Part shown: positions 7,976-15,459 of the stretch, one piece after another
How the letters are laid out: every line of letters starts with the position of its first letter
How positions within the stretch are numbered: the stretch's first letter is position 1
NCBI GenBank assembly: GCA_020444245.1
Contig: JAHLLI010000006.1
Coordinates: forward strand, 124,001-188,000
Direction of reading: 5' to 3'
Origin: Actinomycetales bacterium
Lineage (GTDB): Bacteria > Actinomycetota > Actinomycetes > Actinomycetales > Cellulomonadaceae
DNA: 64,000 nt
Translations under genes and position numbers: made by a program
The notes under the pieces: generated by a model
The model's database searches: none
The model's input: the letters and a program-made list of their open reading frames with translations, nothing else
Told to the model about the DNA's origin: nothing

Positions 7976-8647
7976 TCAGGAGGATCCGACCCAGATCGAC
8001 CGGGCGGCGGACACCCCGAGCCGCTGCGTCCCACCGCCCACGTCGAGCAGCACCAACCCCGCGTACGTCTGCTGCTCGACCACCGTGAGCTCGGCGTCCA
8101 GGCCCAGCCCGAGCTCGGCCAGGTGGCGCAGCAGGTCGGGGTCGTCGTCGGCGACCCGGACCACCCGGAGCGGGACCCCGGCCGTGGCGAGGTCGAGCGT
8201 GGTCGCCCGGGGCCGGTGGACGGTGCCGTCCGGTCCGGGGATCGGGTCGCCGTGCGGGTCCCGCGTGGGGTGGCCGAGCGCGGCGTCCAGGCGCTCGACG
8301 AACCGGTCGCTGACCGCGTGCTCGATGACCTCCGCGTCGTCGTGCACCTCGTCCCAGGTGTAGCCGAGCATCCGCACCAGGAACGTCTCGACCAGCCGGT
8401 GCCGGCGCACCACGTCCACCGCCTGGCGTCTGCCCTCGTCGGTCAGCGCGATCGAACCGTAGGACGGATGGTTCAACAGCCCCTGGTCGGCGAGCCGCCG
8501 AACGGTCTCGGACACCGTCGAGCGCGCCGCGCCCAGAGCGGCCGCGAGGTCCGACGGCGTCACCGGCGCGTCGGACCACTCCTGGGCGCGCCAGACGGCC
8601 TTGAGGTAGTCCTCGCCCGTAGGGGTGGGGCGGTCCGGCGCGGTCAC
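7976..8647 (-). CDS. mntR: DtxR/MntR-family metal-dependent transcriptional repressor
   Basis: A 223-aa repressor of DtxR architecture: winged helix (residues 27-75, LAAALGAARSTVSETVRRLA), dimerisation/metal domain and an SH3-like C-terminal domain from about residue 150. Aligned to DtxR, the metal-site Met10 is Asp13 (GEDYLK) and Cys102 is Glu106 (DDAEVIEH), with Glu109, His110 and His83 kept. Asp and Glu at these positions are the manganese-selective MntR choice. The MntR Glu11 position is Lys here. Divergent from a P1B-type metal ATPase, so it may control that gene. Symbol is a functional guess. Confidence 0.85.
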   Translation of the reverse strand: MTAPDRPTPTGEDYLKAVWRAQEWSDAPVTPSDLAAALGAARSTVSETVRRLADQGLLNHPSYGSIALTDEGRRQAVDVVRRHRLVETFLVRMLGYTWDEVHDDAEVIEHAVSDRFVERLDAALGHPTRDPHGDPIPGPDGTVHRPRATTLDLATAGVPLRVVRVADDDPDLLRHLAELGLGLDAELTVVEQQTYAGLVLLDVGGGTQRLGVSAARSIWVGSS

Positions 8648-8682
8648 GCCCCGACGCTAGCAACTCCCGGGCGCGGGGGCGA

Positions 8683-8832
8683 CGAAGAATTCGTACGCAC
8701 GAACTTCCGAAGAATGCCGGTGCGAAGAATGCGGGTCGCGCCCGTCGAAGCGATTGCTGGTCAGCTGTATCGCTCTGACCTGCGACGACGTGATCCAGCG
8801 AGCGATACTCCGGGGAGTGGAAGGCATTCTTG
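8683..8832. promoter_or_regulatory. repeated CGAAGAATKC motif in the regulator/ATPase divergent region
   Basis: CGAAGAATTC at 8683-8692, CGAAGAATGC at 8708-8717 and again at 8723-8732, and the same core inverted (GGCATTCTTG) at 8823-8832. The first copy runs into TTCGT-ACGC-ACGAA (8690-8703), an inverted repeat. Four copies within 150 bases between a metal repressor and a metal ATPase suggest regulator binding sites (inference). Confidence 0.5.
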
Positions 8833-8861
8833 GACACCCATTTCGGCGCTACCATGGAGAC

Positions 8862-11159
8862 ATGCTGAATGCCCTCCGTCGCCACCACGAGATGATCGTG
8901 CTCACCCTCTCGGTGATCCTGCTCGGGGGCGGCGGTGTGGCGTGGTGGACGGGCGCCGCGGACCTCGCCGACGGGCTGTGGGTCGCCGGGACCGTGCTCG
9001 GCCTGGTGTTCGCCCTGCTCGCCATGGGCGAGGCCCTGCGTGACCGCCGTCCGACGGTCGACGTCATCGCGGTCCTGGCGCTGGCCGGGGCGCTGTGGGT
9101 GGGCGAACCGCTCGCGGGCGCGATCATCACGGCGATGCTCGCCACCGGGCAGCTGCTCGAGGAGCGCGCCGCCGCCCGGGCGCGCCGCGAGCTGAGTCTG
9201 CTCACCGCTCGTGCTCCGCGCCGGGCGCGACGCCTGACCCCGGACGGGTTGGTCGAGGTCCCGGTCGAGGAGATCGAGATCGGTGAGCACCTCGTGGTCG
9301 CCAGCGGCGAGGTCGTCCCCGTCGACGGACGCCTGGTGGCGGCCGGCACGTTCGACGAGGCCGCGCTCACCGGAGAGCCGGTGCCGGTCGAGCGACCCGC
9401 GGGCGACGACGTGCGCTCGGGCGTGGTCAACGCCGGGCCCCCCGTCGAGCTCGTCACCACGACCACGGCGGAGACCTCCACCTACGCCGCGCTCGTCCGG
9501 CTGGTCGCCGAGGCTCAGGCGATCTCCGCGCCGTTCGTCAGGGTCGCCGACCGGTGGGCCGTCGCCTTCGTGCCCCTGACTCTCGTGCTCGCGGGCGCCG
9601 CCTGGTGGGCGGCGGGCGACCCGGTCCGGGCGGTCGCCGTCCTGGTGGTGGCGACCCCGTGCCCGCTGCTGCTCGCGGCGCCGATCGCGATCGTCTCCGG
9701 CCTGTCGCGTGCCGCGCGGCTGGGCGTCATCGTGAAGGGCGGCGGCGCACTGGAGCGCCTCGCCGGCGGCCGCGTCGTGATGTTCGACAAGACCGGCACG
9801 CTGACCCGGGGCCGCCCGACCCTGACGGAGGTCCTCACCACAGGCTCGGCCGACGCCGACGACGCCCTGCGCCTCGCCGCCAGCGTCGACCAGGTCTCCG
9901 TGCACGTGCTGGCCGGCCCGATCGTCGAGGCAGCCCTCGCCCGCGGCCTCGAGCTCGACGTGCCCTCCGCGGTGGAAGAGGTCCCCGGCCAGGGCGTCAT
10001 CGGGACCGTCGGCGGCGTGGCCGTGCGCGTCGGCCGGCCCGACTGGATCACCGGTCCGCACCCGGACCGCTGGGCGCGCCAGGTGCGCCGGCGTGCGGAC
10101 CTCGACGGCTCGATGAGCGTGCTCGTCGAGATCGACGGCACCCCCGCGGCAGCTCTCCTGCTGCAGGACCCGATCCGCCCGGATGCGCCGCGCATGGTGC
10201 GGGCCCTGCGGGCGGCCGGCGTCGAGCGGGTCGTGCTCGCCACCGGAGACCGCTCCGACGTCGCGGACGTGGTCGGCCGGATCGTCGGGGTCGACACCGT
10301 GCTGGCGGACTGCGAGCCGGCCGACAAGCTCGCGGCCCTCGGGCGCGAGGCGAGGCGCGGGCCCACCGTGATGGTCGGTGACGGGATCAACGACGCGCCC
10401 GCGCTGGCGGCAGCCGACGTCGGAGTCGCGCTCGCCGCACGCGGTGCGACCGCGTCGTCCGAGGCCGCGGACGTCGTGCTCACCGTCGACCGCATCGACG
10501 CGCTCGCGGACGCGATGCTGGTCGCCCGGCGGTCGCGCCGGATCGCTCTGGAGGCGGTGGCCCTCGGCATGGGGCTCTCCCTGGTCGCGATGGTGGCCGC
10601 GGCGCTCGGCTGGCTGGCGCCCGCCGTCGGCGCTGCGCTCCAGGAGGTCATCGACCTGCTCGCGATCGCCGTCGCCCTGCGCGCGGTGCTGCCCACCCGC
10701 CTGCACACCGTCGAGCTGCCTGAGGACGCCCGTCGCACGCTCGCCGCGCTGCACGCCCAGCACGACGACCTCGCCCCCCTGGTCGAGCGCGTTGCGGGGG
10801 TCGCCGACGGGCTGTCCACCGAGGCGCCGGACCTCACCGACGCCCGGGCGCTCCTCGACGCGCTCGAGGGCGATCTCCTTCCGCACGAGCGGGCGGACGA
10901 GGAGCTCCTGCTGCCACTCGTCGCCCGCGCCCTGGGCAGCCACGAGGCGGTCGCCGCCCTCAGCCGCACCCACGCCGAGATCGAGCACCAGGTGACGCGG
11001 CTCCGCCGTCTGCTGGACTCGGTGGCCGTCGACGACATCGAGACGGAGGACGTCGTGGAGCTCCGCCGCATGCTGTACGGGCTCTACGCCGTGCTCAAGC
11101 TGCACAACGCGCAGGAGGACGAGGGCGCCTTCAGCCTCGCGCCCGCCCACGCGGGGTAG
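8862..11159 (+). CDS. P1B-5-type heavy-metal P-type ATPase with C-terminal hemerythrin domain
   Basis: A 765-aa metal-exporting ATPase. It has no N-terminal HMA domain. The TM6 metal motif is TPC (residues 265-267, ATPCPLLLAAP), the phosphorylated Asp is D309 in DKTGT, TGES-type actuator residues appear as LTGEPVP, and GDGINDAPAL marks the hinge. Residues about 625-765 form a hemerythrin-like bundle with HDD, LLPHERADEE, HAEIEHQ and LHNAQEDE ligand-type motifs. TPC plus hemerythrin defines the P1B-5 group, reported to handle Ni and Fe. Start at ATG 8862, weak ribosome site; ATG 8892 is an alternative. Sits opposite an MntR-like regulator. Confidence 0.92.
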   Translation: MLNALRRHHEMIVLTLSVILLGGGGVAWWTGAADLADGLWVAGTVLGLVFALLAMGEALRDRRPTVDVIAVLALAGALWVGEPLAGAIITAMLATGQLLEERAAARARRELSLLTARAPRRARRLTPDGLVEVPVEEIEIGEHLVVASGEVVPVDGRLVAAGTFDEAALTGEPVPVERPAGDDVRSGVVNAGPPVELVTTTTAETSTYAALVRLVAEAQAISAPFVRVADRWAVAFVPLTLVLAGAAWWAAGDPVRAVAVLVVATPCPLLLAAPIAIVSGLSRAARLGVIVKGGGALERLAGGRVVMFDKTGTLTRGRPTLTEVLTTGSADADDALRLAASVDQVSVHVLAGPIVEAALARGLELDVPSAVEEVPGQGVIGTVGGVAVRVGRPDWITGPHPDRWARQVRRRADLDGSMSVLVEIDGTPAAALLLQDPIRPDAPRMVRALRAAGVERVVLATGDRSDVADVVGRIVGVDTVLADCEPADKLAALGREARRGPTVMVGDGINDAPALAAADVGVALAARGATASSEAADVVLTVDRIDALADAMLVARRSRRIALEAVALGMGLSLVAMVAAALGWLAPAVGAALQEVIDLLAIAVALRAVLPTRLHTVELPEDARRTLAALHAQHDDLAPLVERVAGVADGLSTEAPDLTDARALLDALEGDLLPHERADEELLLPLVARALGSHEAVAALSRTHAEIEHQVTRLRRLLDSVAVDDIETEDVVELRRMLYGLYAVLKLHNAQEDEGAFSLAPAHAG

Positions 11160-12263
11160 CTACGGCCCCATAGCCACGACGGCGTCGCCGACCCGAAGCA
11201 CGACGCCCGCCGTCGTCGTGCCCGCGTAGGTCGCGTCGCCGACGTCCACCGACCAGAGCTCGGCGCCGCTGACCAGGTCACGTGCGGTGACGCGATCTCC
11301 GCCGGAGACGGGTTCGAGGAGTCCTGCGGCGATCCCGTCGGAGAAGGCCGCGCTCGCCGCCGTGCGCCACAGCTCGACCCCGTCCGACGCCCGGTGCGCG
11401 GTCACCTCGCCGGTACCCGTCACGATGACGCCTTCCACCACCAGGTGTGCGGGCCCTGGGTAGTGCCGCAGCCCGGCGACCACCACCTCCGTGCCGTCGG
11501 TGATCACCGGGACCGTGCTCGAGCCGTCGTTGGGCCCGAGCATGGACCTCCACGCCGGAAGTGCGACGGCGTCGGACGGAGTCGCGATCGTCCGACCGGT
11601 GGACAGGTCCACCACGGCGTCCCCGACCCGCAGCCAGGTGCGCTCGCGCTCCAGCTCTGCTGCGGCGGGCGCCTCGCCCTGCCAGGTCCAGCTCGCGCCA
11701 CGGTGCCCCGGCGGCACCCAGCGCCTCACGGTGACCGTGCCGGCCTGCACCGCGACCGTCACGACATCACCGTCGACCACCCACCAGTCGACGAGCCCCG
11801 GCGGCGCGTCCAGCTGTGCGCGCAGGCCTCCGTCCGGAGCGACCGCCGTCGCCACGCCGTCCGCCGTGGGCGCCGTCAAGCACACCGCGCCCTCGCCGGA
11901 GGCAGCGCAGGTGGCGCCTGCGGCGACCGGGCCCCAGAGGGGATCTCCCTCGGGGGTCAGCGCCCTCACCCCGGTGCCGTCCGGCCTCGAGACCAGCACC
12001 GTGGCGCCGACCGAGATCACGTCGCCCCCCGTCCGCCAGATCTCGGCCCAGGGCGCCGCGAGGGACGCCGTGGCACCCAGCAACCTCGGTGCCGGTGTGA
12101 GATCGGTCGGTCGCGGGTCCGGGCCGCTGACGGCGCGCCCGGCCACTACGAGCCCGCCCACCACGACCACCGCGGCGATGACCGCCAGGTAGCGACCCAG
12201 GCGCGGCGGGGGAGGGCCTTGCGGCTCGTCCTCGACCTGGACCTCGACGAGATCGGGCTCCAT
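11160..12263 (-). CDS. membrane-anchored PQQ-like beta-propeller protein (paralogue A)
   Basis: A 367-aa protein with a cytoplasmic N-terminus (rich in Glu and Pro), one membrane helix near residues 26-46 (RYLAVIAAVVVVGGLVVAG) and an extracytoplasmic domain of PQQ-like repeats (LTPEGDPLWGPV, HRASDGVELWRTA, LVSGAELWSVDVGDA). It shares the SLAAPW, PDGTG and WGPV landmarks with the protein at 22932-24065. Its stop lies immediately after that of the ATPase, tail to tail. No enzyme motif; such propellers usually serve as scaffolds or sensors. Confidence 0.8.
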   Translation of the reverse strand: MEPDLVEVQVEDEPQGPPPPRLGRYLAVIAAVVVVGGLVVAGRAVSGPDPRPTDLTPAPRLLGATASLAAPWAEIWRTGGDVISVGATVLVSRPDGTGVRALTPEGDPLWGPVAAGATCAASGEGAVCLTAPTADGVATAVAPDGGLRAQLDAPPGLVDWWVVDGDVVTVAVQAGTVTVRRWVPPGHRGASWTWQGEAPAAAELERERTWLRVGDAVVDLSTGRTIATPSDAVALPAWRSMLGPNDGSSTVPVITDGTEVVVAGLRHYPGPAHLVVEGVIVTGTGEVTAHRASDGVELWRTAASAAFSDGIAAGLLEPVSGGDRVTARDLVSGAELWSVDVGDATYAGTTTAGVVLRVGDAVVAMGP

Positions 12264-12375
12264 GTCGAGACACTAGGTGGCGTCGGGCGCGCGCGCCCGG
12301 CCGGTGGCAGGCGTTCGAGGGACGCTCGACCACCGGCGCCGGCCGGGGCCCTCTCAGAGTGAGGGGTGAGGTGCC

Positions 12376-13890
12376 TCACCGACTCACGAGGAAGCGCATG
12401 CCGAACGTCCCGCCGCTCCGGCCCGGGTAGCACCAGAGCTGGGCGTCGGCGTCCTCCCCGAGCAGGTCGTTGAGACCGTCCCCGGTGAGGTCGGCGCCGC
12501 TGAACAGGGTCACGGTGTTCCACCCGTGCCCGACCTTCTGGCGCATCGCGAAGTACCCGTCGCCCCGGCCGGCGTAGAACCACAGCCCGCCGTCCGCGTC
12601 CACTCCGAGGATGTCCGCGCGTCCGTCCCCGTTCATGTCGCCGGCGGACTGCAGGTCGAACGTGGACCAGCCGTTGCCCACCTTGACACGATTGCCGAAC
12701 CGGCCCGCTCCCGCACCGGGGTACAGCCAGAGGTCGCCGCGGTTGTCGATCGCGAGCAGGTCGGCGCGATGGTCCCCGGTCAGGTCGCCGGTCGGCACGA
12801 TGCGGAATGGCCCCCAGCCCCAGCCGATCCGCGTCCGCGAGCCGAGGTGGGCGTTGCCCTGACCCGGGTAGAGGTAGAGGTCGCCGTAGACGTCTGTCGC
12901 GAGCACGTCGTTGAGCCCGTCCCCGTCCCAGTCGCCGGGACCGTAGAGGGCGAGATCACGCCAGCCGGTGCCCTGGAGGTAGGTCGCCACGGATCGGCCC
13001 GGGAAGTACGGGTCTGCGCGCGTGACGAAGCCGAGGGCGAGGTGACCTGAGCTGTAGGTCACCAGGATGGTCCCTCGTCCCCAGTCGATCAGGGGTCCTG
13101 ATCCCCAACCGATCAGGTCTGGTGACAGTGCGATGCGCTCCCAGTTCCCGGCGAGGGGTGCCTTCGGCCGCAGGTTCTCCAGGTACCACGAAGCGGAGAC
13201 TTCGTCGGTGCGTCCGGACGCCCGCGTTCGCACGCGGTACTCGGCGCTGTCCGGCGCCCCTAGCGCCATGATCTCGAGGTCGCACCCTCCCGAGGCTGCC
13301 CCCGTCCTCCACGCCAGCGCCGCCTTGTGCCAGATGTCCTCTCCTGCGATGTGGTAGTCGATGTACGTGGCCGGGCAACGGCCGGTTCCGGGCTCGGGTG
13401 GGATCAACGCGAGGAACGGGGCCGCTCCGCCGGGCTCCGCGCTGGGGGCGGCCGTCTCGGGTCTGGTGAGTGTGAGCGTCTCCGCGTCGGACGGTGGCAC
13501 GGTCACCGTGAGGGTGCGCTTCGCGCCGGGGTGGTTCGGCCAATGGTTGAGGAGCAACGTGACCACATGCTTGCCGGGTCGGGCTCCGAGGCTGGCCGTG
13601 TAGGTGTACCTCGGGAGGCGCTCGGGCGTGAGGTACGAGTCACCCTTGTTCGGGATCACCAGGGGTCCGTCATCGAGCGCGAGCAGGGTCGTCAGGACCT
13701 GCGCGTCCGTCGTGTAGGACACCGTCACGTCGATCCGGCGCGGGCTGACCACGGCGCTGAGTGAGATGTCGGTCGCCGTAGCCTTCACGATCGTGGGTGC
13801 GGCGGCAGGCTCTTGCGCCTGGGCGGTACCGATCCCCACCACGAGCAAGGCCAGCGCTGCGCTGACCGCGAAGAACTGTCGTCGTCTCAC
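12376..13890 (-). CDS. secreted FG-GAP repeat protein with beta-rich N-terminal domains
   Basis: A 504-aa exported protein. Start at GTG 13890, with AGGGGG six bases upstream; signal peptide RRRQFFAVSAALALLVVGIG, cleavage near AQAQ. Residues about 30-270 are beta-rich, with Cys in GRCPATY and GGCDLEI that may pair. The C-terminal part carries FG-GAP-like blades, each with a DxDGD calcium-type loop and a WLYPGxGxG end (GDWDGDGLNDVLATD, GDLTGDHRADLLAID, GDMNGDGRADILGVD, GADLTGDGLNDLLGED). The same module occurs in the next four genes. A short inverted repeat (GGTGAG/CTCACC, 12365-12380) overlaps the stop. Confidence 0.85.
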   Translation of the reverse strand: MRRRQFFAVSAALALLVVGIGTAQAQEPAAAPTIVKATATDISLSAVVSPRRIDVTVSYTTDAQVLTTLLALDDGPLVIPNKGDSYLTPERLPRYTYTASLGARPGKHVVTLLLNHWPNHPGAKRTLTVTVPPSDAETLTLTRPETAAPSAEPGGAAPFLALIPPEPGTGRCPATYIDYHIAGEDIWHKAALAWRTGAASGGCDLEIMALGAPDSAEYRVRTRASGRTDEVSASWYLENLRPKAPLAGNWERIALSPDLIGWGSGPLIDWGRGTILVTYSSGHLALGFVTRADPYFPGRSVATYLQGTGWRDLALYGPGDWDGDGLNDVLATDVYGDLYLYPGQGNAHLGSRTRIGWGWGPFRIVPTGDLTGDHRADLLAIDNRGDLWLYPGAGAGRFGNRVKVGNGWSTFDLQSAGDMNGDGRADILGVDADGGLWFYAGRGDGYFAMRQKVGHGWNTVTLFSGADLTGDGLNDLLGEDADAQLWCYPGRSGGTFGMRFLVSR

Positions 13891-13961
13891 GTCGATCCCC
13901 CTGGTTTGCCTCGGCCGCAGCATGCCAGAAACGCGACGCCCGGAGGGGCGTTTCGCGCCGG

Positions 13962-15320
13962 CTACAGCCACCGTGCAGCGACCGCGCGAAGCTCCGACCC
14001 GAGGGGCCAGAGGTTCTGCCGGCACCCGCCCAGCGAGATCGACTGCTGCATCATCACGGGTGCTGGCGTACCGACCGCCGGGCACCCGGCGTGCCCGAGG
14101 CCGAGGTAGTGGCCGACCTCGTGGATCACGACGTAGTGCTGGTAGTCGCTGCGGCTGAAGGACGCGAACGTCGGGGTCGCGTAGCGCCACCGGACGTCGT
14201 TGATGAACACCCCGGTGCCCACCCGGCAGGAGTAGGCGGAGCTGCACACGGATCCGGCGGCGTTCACCGCCGCCGGAGAGGCCAGGTAGACGTGCATCAT
14301 GCCGCCGGACGCCACCCTGTCGAACCTGATCGCCCCGCCCATCGACCATCCCCGCGGGTCTGCGAGGGTCCAGGCCACGTGCCGCGCGAACTGCCCGAGG
14401 TCCCCGCCGACGGCGCCGAGCGTGGAGACCGTGTAGGTGATGACGCGTCGGGGCACCTGGGTGGGCTCGTTGAGCAGCAGCGGGTCCCAGCCGACGCCGA
14501 CCTTCGTGAACGGGGCGGTGAACGCACCGGTGCCGGAGCCGGGGTAGAGCCACAGGTCGCCGCCGGGCAGGCGGCCCAGGAGGTCCGGCGCTCCGTCGCC
14601 GGAGAAGTCTCCGGGGCCGAGCAACGCGGTGAAGCGGGTCCACCCGGCGCCGATCACGCGCCAGGACCGGAAGCCGCCCGTGCCGTTGCCGGAGTACAGC
14701 CACAGGGTGCCGTCCGTCACCGACCGGGCGACGAGGTCGTTCGCGCCGTCACCGTCCCAGTCGCCCACCGGGGTGACCAGGTCCCGCGAGGCCCAGCCCG
14801 CGCCGATCTTCCGCGGTCTGTCGAAGCCGCCGGAGCCCGTGCCGGGGTAGAGCCACATGGAGGTGTCGTCGCGCAGGATCCCGATGAGGTCGGCGTCTCC
14901 GTCGCCGTCCCAGTCGCCTGGGGCGAGGACGTCGCTGAACGCCGACCACCCGACGCCGATCCGGCGCCAGCCGGAGAACCCCCCGGTGCCGTTGCCGCTG
15001 TAGAGCCACAGCCCGCCCGAGAGGTCACGTGCGACGACGTCGGCGTTGCCGTCGCCGTCGAGGTCCCCGGCGATTCGGACCTCGTCGAGGGTGCGCCAGC
15101 CGACGCCGATCTGCCGCGCCCGGCCCCAGCCTCCCGCGCCGTTGCCGGGGTAGAGCCAGAGCGACCCGTTCTGGGCGATGGCGACGACGTCCGCGTTGCC
15201 GTCGCCGTCGAGGTCGCGGGAGTCGGCGGCGGGCCTCGGGACCTCCGCGGGCGCAGCCGCGGTTGCCGTCGTGGGGATGAAGAGAACGAGGCCGAGGACG
15301 ACGGCGAGCGCGGCGCGCAT
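13962..15320 (-). CDS. secreted FG-GAP repeat protein with C-terminal DUF3152 metalloprotease domain
   Basis: A 452-aa exported protein, ATG with CAGGAG four bases upstream, signal peptide AALAVVLGLVLFIPTTATA. Six FG-GAP-like blades occupy about residues 30-270, the reverse order to its neighbours. The C-terminal DUF3152 domain has LADPRGW, paired Cys (SVCSSAYSCRVG), FINDVRWRYA and the zinc motif HEVGHYLGLGH at 400-410 (HExxHxxGxxH), followed by a methionine (APVMMQQ) that could be the Met-turn. Predicted zinc endopeptidase; substrate unknown. Divergent from the M15-like gene. Confidence 0.88.
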   Translation of the reverse strand: MRAALAVVLGLVLFIPTTATAAAPAEVPRPAADSRDLDGDGNADVVAIAQNGSLWLYPGNGAGGWGRARQIGVGWRTLDEVRIAGDLDGDGNADVVARDLSGGLWLYSGNGTGGFSGWRRIGVGWSAFSDVLAPGDWDGDGDADLIGILRDDTSMWLYPGTGSGGFDRPRKIGAGWASRDLVTPVGDWDGDGANDLVARSVTDGTLWLYSGNGTGGFRSWRVIGAGWTRFTALLGPGDFSGDGAPDLLGRLPGGDLWLYPGSGTGAFTAPFTKVGVGWDPLLLNEPTQVPRRVITYTVSTLGAVGGDLGQFARHVAWTLADPRGWSMGGAIRFDRVASGGMMHVYLASPAAVNAAGSVCSSAYSCRVGTGVFINDVRWRYATPTFASFSRSDYQHYVVIHEVGHYLGLGHAGCPAVGTPAPVMMQQSISLGGCRQNLWPLGSELRAVAARWL

Positions 15321-15459
15321 GGGGCTCCTGGGGGTGAGTGCGACGACCCTATCGTCGCCGCACGTCACGGCGTCGTGGTTCCGGGCTCAAGCCGATCACC
15401 CGAACGGCCGATGCAGCAATGGTCGGTTGCGGCCACGACACGTCGATCGAGGACCAGGT

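Noticed and set aside
7950-11150. A 1066-codon open frame antisense to the metal ATPase
   Set aside because: It is His/Asp/Arg/Gly-rich with no domain and mirrors the ATPase codons; long antisense frames are expected at this GC content.
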